Shown: one piece after another, positions 44,266 through 56,949 of the stretch | How positions within the stretch are numbered: position 1 is the first letter of the stretch | Layout: every line of letters starts with the position of its first letter | From: Clarkia xantiana subsp. parviflora | Taxonomy: Eukaryota; Streptophyta; Magnoliopsida; Myrtales; Onagraceae | DNA length: 64,000 nucleotides | NCBI GenBank assembly: GCA_036873135.1 | Contig: JAPTYO010000010.1 | Coordinates: 9,028,634 to 9,092,633 of the forward strand | Reading direction: 5' to 3' | The notes under the pieces: generated by a model | What the model saw: the letters and a program-made list of their open reading frames with translations, nothing else | Database searches by the model: none | Told to the model about the DNA's origin: nothing | Translations under genes and position numbers: made by a program

Positions 44266-47200
44266 TCACATGCTCGGCCTCACGTTTAGGCGAGAAGCAA
44301 GCTTCTGACCCAGACCCTTATCAGCCTGAACCAACAACCCAACATTTACAAATTTCAACGCTCTATTCATCATCATAAGTAAATGGGTCAATAACCTGGG
44401 AGAGGTCTGAAGTTTGACCCTTGTTAATTTCAGAGGTCTGAAGATTGAAATGGTGATAACTGAGGTCTGAAGTTTGGACTTTGTGATTTTTAGGTTTTCC
44501 GTCCAAATTTTCTGTCAAATTTAACAAAATCGTGTGAAATGTCAAAAATACCCTTTTGTAATATTTGAATTAATAAAAAGTTTAATTAATATAAAGATGA
44601 AATGACAAAAATACACCTGTCCGTAATTTAAACCTAATCCAACTCCGGCCACCACCACGGCTCCGGCCGGCCACCACCCACTCCGGCGACCACCACTCAC
44701 AACTCCGACGACCGCCATCCAACTCCGACGACCGCCACCACGGACCCAATTGGGCCCAAATCGGAGCCACAAAGCTCCGATCGGAGCTCGGTGGCTCCGA
44801 TTTGGAGCTCTGTGGCCCCAGATCGGAGCCACAGAGCTCCAAATCGGGGCCGGTGGCTCCGATTTGAGCCGTGGTGGCGGTCGTCGGTGTTGGGTGGCGG
44901 TCGTCGGAATTGTGAGTGGTGGTCGCCGGAGTTGGGTGGTGGCCGGCCGGAGCCGTGGTAGTGGCTGGAGTTGGGTGGTGGCCTTAAGGGCATTTTCGTC
45001 TTTTCATTCAATCATGTGAGATGCAAGAAGGGTATTTTTGGAATTTTATTTTATTTCTGGTCACATGCAATGCACATGACCAATTTCCGTCAGATTTAAC
45101 GGAAAAAACTAACGGAGACCTCTATTATCTACAAGTCCAAACTTCAGACCTCAGTTATCACCATTTCAATCTTCAGACCTTTCAAATTAACAAGGGCCAA
45201 ACTTCAGACCTCTCCCAGGTTATTGACCTAAGTAAATTATGTCATCACAGTCCATCAAGTTAACTCACCTGTGACCAGTATGAGACCCAGATGTTGCGAA
45301 TCTCATGCGTGATCCTTGGATCAGATAGAGCATCGATCCAACGGTTGGTGAACCTTTCTTGCCTGGAGACAGGAACATTGCTTCATATTTGTTTCTAACA
45401 TAGTCCAACACTTAAACTGAAGGAAAAAAAAAACACGATAAGTGTACCTGTCTAGAGTCCAGGATCTGTATCTCTGTCCTGGTTCCTTAAAGTTGTTCTC
45501 CTTGGGGATGATAGCCTGCCCCAACCAAACAAAACATCAATTCATTTTATGCACCAAGAAAAAAAAAATTAAGATTAATCAAGATCCATAAACTATTGAT
45601 ATCATTACATGGATAAGTACAATAACCCCAGTTGAGTCTATCATTCACTGTAAAATTACCACATCAAAATAATGTAGAAAATGGAATTAACTTACCCTTT
45701 CACGGCCTCCAGTCAATATAGCATGATTAGATGGGTACCTCTCTGCATGGCGAACAGGGTCATACCTCGAAGGGAAGTAGTTGACCTGCAGTATAGTATA
45801 TGGTACCCAATCACCACCTTATGTATAATCATACGGCATTTTCTATGGTTCATTCTCCAATTAGTTTAAACTAAACAGTTAAGAACTGGGGTAAAATATT
45901 ACCTCTTCATCTCTGTGCATGAAGTTCATGAAACCTTCATGATGATTGTTGTGATGAGCACACTTAGGGGCATTAGCTGGTAGCTGTAGATAGTTTGGCC
46001 CAAGGCGATGCCTTTGAGTATCAGCATAGGAGAAGATCCTAGTCTGGAGCAGCTTATCATCTGAATAGTAAATACCAGGAACCACAATAGCAGGGCAAAA
46101 AGCAAGCTGCTCGTTCTCAGCAAAAAAGTTATCGATGTTCTTATTCAGGACCATCCGCCCAACAGGCTGTAGAGGTACAATGTCCTCTGGCCATGTCTTT
46201 GTGACATCAAGGAGGTCAAAGTCGAACTTGTCTTCATGATCAGGGTCAATAGTTTGGATGAAGAGCTTCCATTCAGGGTAATTTCCAGCAGCAATTGAAT
46301 CATAAAGGTCCTGAGTAGCATGGCTGTGGTTTGCTCCTCCAATCTTAATAGCCTCGTCCTCTAGCAGACTCTTCACTCCACAGGTTGGTTTCCAGTGGAA
46401 TTTCACATAATGGGCTTTTCCAGCTTTGCTGATCAACATGTAAGTGTTAACCCCAGAACCTTCCATGTGCCTGTAGTCTTGTGGGATGCCAATGTCATCA
46501 AAGAGGAAAGTGAACATGTTGAGACTCTCAGGGTGGTGAGAGAAGAAGTCCATGATCCTCCAGTTTTCTTGGATGTGGGATTTTGGGTTGGGTTTAAGTG
46601 CATGGACCATGTCGGGGAATTTCATACCATCACGGATAAAGAAGACTGGGAAGTTGTTTCCCACCATATCAAAGTTACCCTGCACAAAACATTTGACATT
46701 CAACTTACATGAAGCATTTCTAAGTAGAGATCCTAACCAGAGGTACTTAGAGAAAAAGCACTACATGGAGCTTCAGGAAAAAAAAAAAAAAACGAGAATT
46801 AAATCCATATAACATCAACTTCTGAATTGGCAAAAGACAAGAACATAGTTTCCTTCATCAATAAAATTTTAAGACCTTCACATAGCTAAATAGGCTGCAA
46901 AACAAAATGTGAGTTAGTACAGCTTCAGTTTATACCTACACAATGTGTCATCACAAGCATATGCATCATTTTGAGAATCCAACATAAAATAAACCATCGA
47001 AATAACATAATGCATATGGAAAAGAAAAAACTCATTTAATCTCACCTCTCGGGTATAAAACTTCACTGCAAAACCACGTGGGTCTCTTAGGGTTTCAGGA
47101 CTGCCTCGCTCATGAATAACAGTGGAAAACCGAACAATTACAGGTGTCTGGACTCCAGGTGACCGAAGGAAATCGGCACAGGTCAGGCCACTGATGTCAT

Positions 47201-48519
47201 GAGTAACCTCAAAGAATCCCTTTGCACTAGCTCCTCTGGCGTGAACCACACGCTCCGGGATCCTCTCCCTGTCGAAATTGGCGAGTTTCTCCACCAGATG
47301 ATAGTCCTCAAGGAGAATTGGACCTGTCAAATAGAAACCAAAACTTTAGATGCATACTTCCTACTTTAAATGAATACGACTATTCTGCCCATTATAACAA
47401 ATGATCTCTAAGCTCTGAGACGGTTACAGTCCACATAATAACATTTTACATAATTCAGCGACAACCTCTCTAGAAAGGAAATAAATGTCTATCATCCATC
47501 TCTTAAGAATATTGTACCACATCCTTCAATAGTTGTTTGCATAAAAAGAGGATTTACTCTTCCTTTCTCCTACAATGACCTCTCTAGAAATGGGAACATG
47601 TCAGTCATAATCCGTCTATTTAGACTGTTGTATTGTCTCATTCCTAAAAGGAAAAAACTTCATGATTTATACTATCCAAATGCACTAAAAACTTAGAAAA
47701 TGCCAGAAAAAATTCATGATTTAAGAACGAATTTGCTTTTTGGCCAAAAAAAAAAAAAGAAGAACGAAATTGCTTTAGAACAAAATATCAGCAGCAAAAT
47801 TAAGAACATGTCATTGTTATAATCTAACTGATCCTAATGTTTTGCAATCTTCTTCTGGAAGGAAATACACTGGGGAAATTTTTCTTGGCACATTGTTGAA
47901 GTTGATAACTAAATCTGTGATAACTCCTCTTCTATCAGTAAAAGCTAATATCATTTTTATATTTGCAAACAGAAGCTACAGAACAGACGACCTATCATCT
48001 CCAGAATACTGGTTTCAGCATATAGGAGCCTCGACATATTCCGAGAGCAAGCAAATGAAGTAGTAGGAATACTGTACAGTCCAACTGATTCCTAAGAACC
48101 AGCATCTGTGAACCATAAACGAATTTTACCACTTCACAGGGGAAAAAAATTACAAATCCAATCCGATTTAAGCACTGAACTGAAATGGTGGTCAACCACA
48201 GACGAATCTACTTAAGAAATTTGAGAACCCAAAGTCAAAGCACTTTGAAAGTTGAAAGTAGTAGCTCATTGAAAGTTCAATCAGCATGGATCATAATCAA
48301 TTACCTCTGTTTCCAACAGTTAAGGACGAGTTATTGTTCCAGACTGGAGCACCGGAGTTGGTGGTGAAGAAAGGGGAGTTGAAAGCACTCGAGGGCCGGT
48401 ACTGCACAATCAACCGAATTCAGATTCGCAAAACCAAAGTAGCTGAACGAACAAATCAGAAAAAGAATAATAGGAACTGAGAGCAGAGGATGAAGAAGCA
48501 GCACCTTGTACGGATCCAT
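44266..48519 (-). CDS. CAT: Catalase, 492 residues
   Basis: Eight exons: 48505-48519, 48305-48401, 47046-47323, 45903-46679, 45696-45785, 45448-45515, 45269-45362 and 44266-44325. They sum to 1479 bases, or 492 residues, the standard plant length. The haem enzyme breaks hydrogen peroxide into water and oxygen in peroxisomes. Visible landmarks are His65 in [12 protein letters not shown], Asn138 in [12 protein letters not shown], and the proximal haem ligand Tyr in [17 protein letters not shown]. The C-terminus reads [13 protein letters not shown]; the internal QKL/SRL stretch near the end is the kind of peroxisomal signal seen in plant catalases. Exon 1 is only five codons. The last intron (44326-45268) carries a foldback transposon. 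Which CAT paralogue (CAT1, 2 or 3) cannot be told by eye. Confidence 0.97.
44385..45228. mobile_element. 844-bp foldback element in the last catalase intron, exact 9-bp target duplication
   Basis: Starts GGGTCAATAACCTGGGAGAG and ends CTCTCCCAGGTTATTGACC. Flanked by TAAGTAAAT on both sides (44376-44384 and 45229-45237). Arms of about 200 bases with 'gaggtctgaag' repeats are near-perfect inverted copies. The GC-rich core (about 44640-44980) alternates CCGGCGACCACCA-type and 'gctccgatcggagc'-type palindromes. It is the best preserved member of the family of 23664-24458. Proline-, serine- and tryptophan-rich frames on both strands are by-products. Confidence 0.9.
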
Positions 48520-48849
48520 GGCGAGAGAGGAAAGGAAGAATGCGTGAGAGACAAGATAGAGGAGAGTGTAGTTTGTGGCGAAGATAAGAAATTAGACTTG
48601 GAAGAGACGATTTATAAGAGAATGGATAGAGACGATGATGAGGTTCACATTTCTAGGAGGCCCATTAATCTATCTGTTCCTCATTCCTTCTCCGTCCTCG
48701 ATCCCAATCCCATTGCAGAAGATGAAGAAAGGAAGATGTTGAGATGTGTTGCCATTTTTTTAATTGTACAGAAAATATAGTTATATAATGGATATTATAT
48801 AAAAATCTATCTTAAGCTAAGCGGCGTAAAGAGTATTTTTACTTTACAA

Positions 48850-49611
48850 GAATAATGTTATTATTTATATGATTGATATTTGCAGCTAGTATTTTTTTCA
48901 TTTCTTCAAGTAGAAGAACTGATTACCTGTTTTCTTCTATTTGGCAAAAAAAAAAAAAAGAAAAAAAAAAAAACTGTTTTCTTCTGGAAATTTGAAAATT
49001 GTGTATCAACTAAAATTATTGTATGTATGAATCACACAATTTTCGTATGTTGTTTTCTTAACAGAATTTAGCGGGAAACTATTTTTTTTTTAAAGAATAA
49101 GGAAAAAAATGGTTTTGCTTGGGATAGTTCTATGTGACCCATTAATAGAACACTAATATTATTCAATTATTCATAATATACATGCTTCACATTTAAACTC
49201 TCCAACAATTAGCTTGTAAATAATAAAATGCTGATAATAAATATATTTTTATTCTTAGTAATTTAACTTCTATTAAACTTTTTACATTTTAACTAACATT
49301 CTTTGAGAAAACTTACTGAGGAGATGCTTCATTGTAACCATAAAATAAAATGTAATTGGATAAGTAATTATTAATTGTGGAATAGGAATTTCGATTAGTA
49401 AAGGGCGGGAATATTTGAGGACGTAAATGTAATGTCTTTATGTTTAGGTTGTTCTATTCGGACGCCCATCTTCTGTCTTACTTCTCTATCCCGATCTTCT
49501 GTCCCATGGTATTCAATTTAGATCAACGGCCTAAACAAATAAGCCTAAAAAAGAAATATAATAAAGAAATGCCATAATTTTTTTTTACAATAGCTCATGC
49601 ATAGTGCTTCG
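48850..49611. other. AT-rich spacer upstream of catalase; no gene seen
   Basis: Low-complexity A/T-rich sequence with A runs near 48946-48972. It may hold distal promoter elements of the catalase gene, but I can support none. Confidence 0.45.
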
Positions 49612-50503
49612 GTGATAATCATTGCTTTCCATATAGATCTCAATGAGTTGTATGTAATTATATTGTAATTTGATTTTTTTATTGAATTTAATTCTTTTTA
49701 ATATAAACTTTGTATATATACAAATAAGTTACGAATAGATTTTTTTTTTTTTTTTTTTTTTTACCGAATTGGCATTATTTAAACAACTAAACCAATCGAA
49801 CAAATTGTTCGCATATATATACTAATCTAACCTTTGTTGAGAATGATATTAGCGGCGCAATTTTTTTTTTTTTTTTTTTTTTTTTGCTTTTTGATTAAGG
49901 TTTAAGTACATTTACGATTTATGTAGTTTTAAGGTTACCTTTTCAAAACCCTATTAGAATTGGTAAACAGTTTGACCGAGTGAATTCTAGATGGCTAAAA
50001 TTTGACGAACAACTTGTTAAGTTGGTCAAACTTTAGCCCTCTAGGGTTCACTCGGTCAAACTGTTCACCCAATCTAATAGAGGTTTAGGAAAAAAAAACA
50101 TAAAACTACATAATAAAGTCTAATCGTACTTAAACACTAATTTTAGTCATCTATTTTTTAACCAGCCAAAATATTTGATCAATTTTAGCTATTTAGGGTT
50201 CACATGCCAATCTGTTCACCCGTTCTAATAAGGTTTTAAAAAGAAAAAAAACATAAAATTTATAAACCCCACTAAAATAACTTATACCTAAACAGAAAAA
50301 AATTGTGTCGTTAATATCATTCTTAGGAAATGCTAGATTTATATACATATATGAATAGTTTGGTTGTTTAAATAATGTCAAATCAGAAAAAACAAAAAAA
50401 ATCAATTTATAATCAACTTTATATACAAAGTTTGCATTAAAAAAAAATCAGATTGCAAAATAATACGTACATTAAGATTGATGGAGAGCCATAAATCATA
50501 ATC
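49612..50503. mobile_element. Outer inverted repeat (foldback element) interrupted by a nested element
   Basis: The left arm 49612-49862 and right arm 50296-50503 are inverted copies. Paired landmarks are GATAATCATT..GCTTTCCAT with ATGGAGAGCC..AATCATAATC, 'ataaactttgtatatata' with 'tatatacaaagtttgcat', 'ggcattatttaaacaac' with 'gttgtttaaataatgtc', and 'aatgatattagcggcgcaa' with 'ttgtgtcgttaatatcatt'. Between them lies a different inverted repeat (49905-50295). Confidence 0.8.
49905..50295. mobile_element. Nested inverted repeat with a duplicated right arm
   Basis: The left arm begins GGTTTAAGTACATTTACG, contains 'cctattagaattggtaaacagtttgaccgag', and pairs with 50040-50135 ('ctcggtcaaactgttcacccaatctaatag' to CGTACTTAAACA). 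A second, more diverged copy of the right arm follows at about 50185-50295 ('agggttcac', 'ctgttcacccgttctaataagg', 'cataaaatttataaacc'). Confidence 0.72.
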
Positions 50504-50662
50504 CTCCTATATTTGGCTAACTATGAATGGCATCTTGAACTTATTTGTTACAGCCGTTCATTTAAATTGAACACATGTGTCAATATCTTAAGCATGGGAC
50601 AGGGACCCGGGACAGAAGCCGAGCGTCCGTTCTATTCAGGATTTGGTAGAGCCCATTTTAAA

Positions 50663-50838
50663 GAGAAATTCTCCACTACCACCGAGATAACACATGGATT
50701 CAATGTGTTACCTCTTTCACCAATTAATGGTTGACACATGTCAAAAATTTGCTAACAAATAGACAGATTTCCACTCATTAGTGAGAGAGGTAACACATTG
50801 GATCCATGTGTTACCTCGGTGGTAATGGAGAATTTCTC
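50663..50838. mobile_element. 176-bp palindromic MITE with 9-bp target duplication
   Basis: Termini GAGAAATTCTCC and GGAGAATTTCTC are perfect inverted copies. Arms include ACCGAGATAACACATGGAT and its partner ATCCATGTGTTACCTCGGT. Flanks CATTTTAAA (50654-50662) and AATTTTAAA (50839-50847) make a 9-bp duplication with one mismatch. The termini differ from the GGGTTAA group, so it is a separate family. Confidence 0.8.
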
Positions 50839-50849
50839 AATTTTAAAAT

Positions 50850-51932
50850 GTTACTCTGATATACCATCGGTGACTTCCACCATTCAGGGCCTGCCACGTT
50901 TTTTTCGTACTGTTTTTTTTTTTTGGGACGTGCACTTTCCTATTACCGTACAAATCAACAAAAAGAATCTGAATATTATATTATATTATATAAAATAAAA
51001 CAGACTTTATATAGGCTTTGTTTTACGCCTTTACCTTATGATCTGTTATTATATATTTTTACTACAAAGAAAAGTATATTTGTAAATTTAAATAATCATA
51101 TTTTCTTCTATATAACACTCTTGACTTTATTCAAAATAAAAAAGATTCAATTTCTCTATCAATTTTCCCAAAGACTTTTCATTACAATCTAACTTAATTA
51201 ATTTTGGCAGAAAACATGATATTACTAAGATAATAACATGTCATTTTTTAAAATAATAAGATGTTATCTTATGTGTGTATACTAACAAAAAAATCATTTA
51301 CGACGTGGCGTAGTTTAATAACTATAATTTTACTCATTATAAGATAATCTCGTAAAAACGAAAATTATTATTGTTGTGAAATAGACATGCAACGAATTTT
51401 ACCCTTTAGGACAACCAAGGTAACAAAAAGTTCACACATACTTGGCTCTAAATTGGTCTCAAGAGCCGCTAGTTTCTTTTAATTTTCATGATGACGACAT
51501 AACATATAATACTTCTCCCACTGTCGCAAATAAATTATAAATTCTATATAAAAGGAAAGTATGATATGGTGTAGACTGTAGAGTAGTAGTTCAGTATATC
51601 AACTTTTAATTATTATTATATGTCAAATGTTCAAATCCATTGAAACTCTAGAAATAAAAAGATAACTATAATCAGTATTTCACATCTCAGTATTGACCAT
51701 ACGTGAGTGTAAATTAGTTTAGGTGTGAGATAACATGTTATGTATACTGTCCTCTAGCACCGCCCGTAGAATTTTTTTTATTTGGGCCAATTGAAATACT
51801 TTATGAGCCTTTAGGAAAATATTAAAACTAGAAAGCCCAAATTATTATTATTTTTTGGGCCGATAGAAAGCCCAAATTATTTAGGCCGAAAAGAAACCCA
51901 ACATGGGAAGCCATTTTTTCATTTAATAATTA

Positions 51933-51969
<37 letters not shown>

Positions 51970-52150
51970 TAAAGAAAATGCATATACGGTTTATATCGGG
52001 TCAATTAGGAATAAATAAACCGGACCAGCAAACTGCTCTGACTAGGACAGTAGTCTCACAGACTTACAGCGGTCTTACTCTTAACTTTCAGAAAGCTCGT
52101 CGTCTCTTTCGTTTTAGGGTTTTAGTTATTGAGAAGGAGTTTCGGCCAAG
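50850..52150. other. AT-rich intergenic region upstream of SmD3
   Basis: AT-rich with a (TA)n tract around 51937-51966. It should contain the SmD3 promoter and 5' UTR toward its right end; no specific site is supported. Confidence 0.5.
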
Positions 52151-52214
52151 AAAAAAGATTTGAGTGGGAGCTACAGACGCAAAGAATCGCTGTATTCTTC
52201 AACAATTCGGAGTC

Positions 52215-53619
52215 ATGAGTAGGAGCTTAGGGATTCCGGTGAAGCTTCTCCATGAGGCGTCTGGCCACATCGTCACTGTTGAACTCAAGAGCGGGGAGCT
52301 ATACAGAGGGAGTATGATCGAGTGCGAAGATAACTGGAATTGCCAACTCGAGAATATCACCTACACTGCTAAGGTACCGCCATTATTCTTTGTTTTCCGA
52401 TACCCTTTCTTTTGTTCTGTTCACTTCAGTCTGATTCTTGAAACCCTAGGTAATTGCTTTCGATAATGTGAAACCCAAGCTTATGTCATTCTCCACCAAA
52501 ATAATTATTAAGATTAGTTAAAGGTTGGGGACATAGACTAAGAGATTATGAGGTTTGAGGTTTGAATTCGTTCCTGATTATCGGTTAGCTGTTCCAATTT
52601 GGCGTATTGAACTTGGGAGAATTTATATTATGAGGAGCTGGTTTTTGACTATAGTCGACATTTTTTACTTCGATTGGATGTTTAATTCATCTGTGAGAAT
52701 TCAGCTCCAGACTATTGAATATGGCGTTTTGGACCTAGATCAAATTGCATAGATCTGTGAAATAGGAAATAGATAGTTTTCTGGCGCCTTTGTAAACTTG
52801 GGCTTGTGAGATTGAGGTGATGATGGTTTACAACTCAAATATGCAAAAATACTTGAAAATAATGATATAAGAAACCGGATGGAACTTCTTGGGTGTTGAT
52901 TTTTCTTGATGTACTAACTTCCATATGCTCGTTATGCAGCAGAATCAATAGATCTGTTTCTTGAATGTTTACTTTCTTCTTCTCGTCTCCAGGATGGGAA
53001 AGTCTCACAACTTGAGCACGTATTCATTCGAGGGAGCAAAGTCAGGTAGCTAAAACTTACAAACTAAAATGCACCCTTATAGGATTTAATCATTCATCTT
53101 TGTGAAATGTCAAGTTCCTCAGTAGATACCAGCCACAAATGTCTGAACTTTTTCATGTTTTCTTTTCATAGATTCATGGTTATACCAGATATGTTGAAGA
53201 ACGCTCCAATGTTCAAGCGCTTGGAGTCTAGAATCAAGGTAATTTTTATATATATATTTTTTTATTCTGGGTAGAATGACACTTTTTTTTTTTTTTTTTT
53301 TTTTAATTATCAAATTTGTATCCACATTTCCTCACATTTGTTTGCTCCCTTTAATTGTTGAAGGGTAAAAGCTCAACACTTGGAGTTGGAGGAAGGGGTA
53401 GAGCCGTTGCAATGCGAGCTAGGGTAAGTATTTCACTCTTTGGTTAAAACTCAACCTTTTATGTGCATTTTTTTTGGTAATTTGTTGGGATGGTAGATGA
53501 GACAATGTCCTGTAAATTGTAATGAAATTAATGGTGAATTGTTTTTACAGGGTCAGACCACAGGCCGAGGGGGTCCCCCAGGTAGAGGTGGCGGTGGTGC
53601 TCCACCGATGCGTCGGTAG
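52215..53619 (+). CDS. SMD3: Small nuclear ribonucleoprotein Sm D3
   Basis: Five exons: 52215-52373, 52993-53045, 53172-53238, 53364-53423 and 53551-53619, giving 135 residues. The protein starts [28 protein letters not shown], with Sm1 motif (about residues 8-45, including the [21 protein letters not shown] stretch), Sm2 motif ([25 protein letters not shown]) and a Gly/Arg-rich tail (GRGR, GRGG, GRGGGG, MRR). SmD3 is one of seven Sm proteins that ring the Sm site of U1, U2, U4 and U5 snRNAs. The tail arginines are normally dimethylated for SMN-dependent assembly. The start is fixed by the conserved N-terminus; upstream in-frame codons of the longer frame have no ATG. Confidence 0.97.
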
Positions 53620-54195
53620 ACTCATCAAGAGCTTGCCGTGGCTGTGAGGATTGGAAACGAGACAGATCGAAATCGCGAAGCGTGATTCACAAGGTTTTTA
53701 CCTCTTTGAGAGTTATGATGTAATGAAAATCTTATCTGTTGAATCCTCTGTTCTTCTGCAATGTAGTTTTATGACAAGACCTTGTTTACCTGTGATTCTT
53801 CTTTTTAAAATCAAAAGGCGTCTTTGTGGAGTGGTCTGTTATTTACAGTTGCATACTGATCTTTAAAAGCTATCAAGTAGTGATTAAATTGAACTTACAA
53901 TACAAAAGTGACCAAATCAAATTATGAATTAATGATAATCAAGTGAAGACCATGAATTTACTGACTCCAATTTACAAGCATTTGCTGCTATGACAAGTTT
54001 CATGAGTTCTGTAACATTGTTGTATGTGGCAATTCTCTACAACACTAAAGATTGTGTGAAGTTACAGCGACTATAAAATGCAAACCTTGAATCTTGCATG
54101 TGATTCTTCATCTTCGTCGTGGAAATTTTGCCGTTCAAAGTACCAGAAGAATGTCATCTTCTTCTTCTTCTTGGTTGGCAATGGCTCCTCTCATT

Positions 54196-56792
54196 TCACC
54201 TTGATTTCAGTGTCTGCTTCATGTATCTGAGAGCAGACCGTAGCATCGCTCTTGCTTTTCTATCGGGCATGCAACCCGACAAAATCATCTCCTCGTATAC
54301 ATCTGGGACCTAATTAGAAATCAAATCAAGTTTTCATAAATCAAACTACATTTTGACAAGTTGTCTAGATTTTGCACATTTTGCAGCTATCTATCTATAC
54401 CTTCTGAAACTTATCCACACGGATAAGAGCTTTCATTAGTGTTGTGTAAGTTACAACATCGGGTTTCACATCCTGCAGTTGGAAATGCACGAATAATGTC
54501 AGAACGACAAATATGAAGGATGGAAGGAATATAATTGGCATCGGAAATGGACTCACATTTTCTCTCATGTACTGTAATACAGTAAAGGCTTCAACGTCTC
54601 TTCTATCCTCCCCAAATGCATTGATGAGCGAATTAAGAGCAAGGAGACTGGGTTTCAAACCATCTGCTCTCATGATCCTGAATGCATCTACGGCTTGATC
54701 GGACATACCCTGTCAAGATTATATAAGACCATCAGCAACCTCATTGAATGGACACAGATGTAGTAAAATAAGGCGATTATGATAGTAATACTATTTACTT
54801 GGTAGAATTAAAAGGTACGAATCCTCGACTAGAAAGAATCATAATTACATTAGCATTGTTGATAAAATCAGGATCAGCACTATTCTGCTTGAGCATTCAA
54901 GCAATATCAACACAAATTATAAAGGGAACAAAACGGCAACAAGTGAAAATAAAGAGAAAGAGGTTGTGTTTTCGACATACCCTTTGAGCATAAGCATTGA
55001 TTAAGGCATTATACATCGTCGATGATGGCTTCACACCTCCTGATTTCATAGTCTGCAGAGATTCCATTGCATCAGTAAACATCCCCGACTGCCCGTATAT
55101 GTCAACAAGGGTGGTATATGTCACAACATTAGGGTTTAATCCTTCAGCCTTCATCTTCTGAAACAAATTCTTCACATCGTCCCATCTCTGCTGCTCGCCA
55201 TAAGAATTTATCATAATATTGTATGTTGTAGTGCAAGGAGAGTATCCTTTCTCCTTCATTTCCTCAAACAATTCCTCCGCCCGGTCGTGCCATCCATACT
55301 TGCAGTGACAATCTATTAGTGTGTTCCAAGTAACATTATCGGGTTCAATCCCCTCACTTAGCATTCTCTCAAAGGTAGACATTGCATGATCAAGACAATT
55401 GTATTTCCCAAAAGTATCAATCATGACATTGTAAAAATGCAGGTCGGGCTGCACCCCACAGTTCTTCATCTCCTTCAAGACCTGGAAAGACCTCTGCCAT
55501 TCTCCTCTATCGCGGTAACTTGTTAGGATCCTACTAAACACAAAGGAATTTGGCGGAAAATTGCTTGCTTCCATTTCTTTCAGCACAATCCTAGCACTCT
55601 CCCACCTACCAGCATTTGCATATGCATCAACAAGAAGACCAAAAGTGTATTCATCAGGCATCACCCCATTTCGTTCCATTTCTGATACAATTGATTCTGC
55701 ATCCCTTAAAGAACCCGACTTAACATACCCTTTCAGCAATGCATTGTAAGCCCTCGTTCTAGGTTTCAGACCTCCATCTTTGATCTCCTCAAAAACAGCC
55801 TCGGCCTCTTCGGTATTTCCTGAATTCCCCAGTGCATATATAACTGAAACTAAAGTTGCTGTTTTGAGGCTCAAACCATTAGCTTGAGCCATGCCTAGGA
55901 AGTACACTGCTTTAGTTGCATCACCAGACTTTGCAAACCCCACAATTACATCATTGAACAGCTGTGAATCCATCTCAATCTTATCATACTCAATTTCCTT
56001 GTAGATCTTCTGCAACATGGAATAATCTACCTTATTGTTGCGAATCAGAGATTGAATCATCAAGCTGTAGTTCACAAAGTCCGATTGATAACCATCTTGC
56101 CGCATCTTGGACATCAGATTTAAGGCCTTTTCAACATCATCATTCCTTGCACAAGCCCCAATCAACGCATTGTATGTTAGAGGGCTTAGGGTTTGCTTCT
56201 GTGACAGCAGATAAGCTTCGTAGAGCTTCTCCGAGCGGCCAAGTGCGTTTATGAGAATTGAGTAGAGAAGCTCGTAAGAGAAGCAGAGATTGTGCCTTTG
56301 CAACCATGAGACGAGAGCGTACGCTAGTGAGGTAGAAGAAGCGGAGACGGTCTTGAGAAGGTAGTGCCAGAGCGGCGCCGGCACTGCGCGGTAGGACTCT
56401 GCCAGCTGGAACTCGGCAGGGTCAAGCGTGTCCGGCGAGTCGGAGCCGGAGTAAGATTCCGACGAGGAGCCTTCCGATGAGAGGAATTCGAGGAGGGGAG
56501 TGAAGTCGTACCGGCGGGATTGGAGGGAAAGGATATCTTCTTCTCCGTCGTGTTCTTCTTCCAGTCCATCCTGTACCACTACTTTTTCAGATCGCGGTTC
56601 AGCATCGGGGCCGAACCGGAGGTACTCTTCGGACGTGGAGAGCGAGGCATTGATGGAGGAATTGGAGTTGAATTGTGGATGCGAAGAAGAAAACGCTCGC
56701 TGGAAGTTGAGGTGATGGCGGAGGAGCGTCAGAGAAAAATTGCACTGGACTGAAGGGAGACGAGCTGGCAGAGGAGGAGGCAGTACAAACAT
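54196..56792 (-). CDS. CRP1: PPR protein, chloroplast CRP1-like (At5g42310 type)
   Basis: Four exons: 54981-56792, 54557-54709, 54401-54472 and 54196-54309, giving 716 residues. The first ~60 residues are Ser/Arg-rich without acidic residues, as in a chloroplast transit peptide. An acidic linker follows, then a long run of 35-residue PPR motifs from about residue 180, for example [62 protein letters not shown] and [21 protein letters not shown]. Length (At5g42310 is about 709) and repeat order fit maize and Arabidopsis CRP1, needed for petB/petD processing and petA/psaC translation. The PPR tract continues into the small exons, and the protein ends MKQTLKSR. Confidence 0.9.
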
Positions 56793-56949
56793 GTTAAGCT
56801 CCGTTTGGCCGGAGATAGAGAGATGGTGCTGACCGCGGCGGTGGCCGCGGTGGTGATTTTGGTGGTGGCGGGAGAAACTGTAAACCAGTGGCGTTTATCA
56901 GTTACCTTCCCTCCACTGTGAAGCGATAGTGTTAGCACATCCACATTCC

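Noticed and set aside
44542..45019. Frames of 86-104 residues in the catalase intron
   Set aside because: They are part of the foldback element core, on both strands.
52164..52214. N-terminal extension of SmD3
   Set aside because: The upstream in-frame segment starts at a GTG and has no ATG; the Sm protein's conserved start is at 52215.
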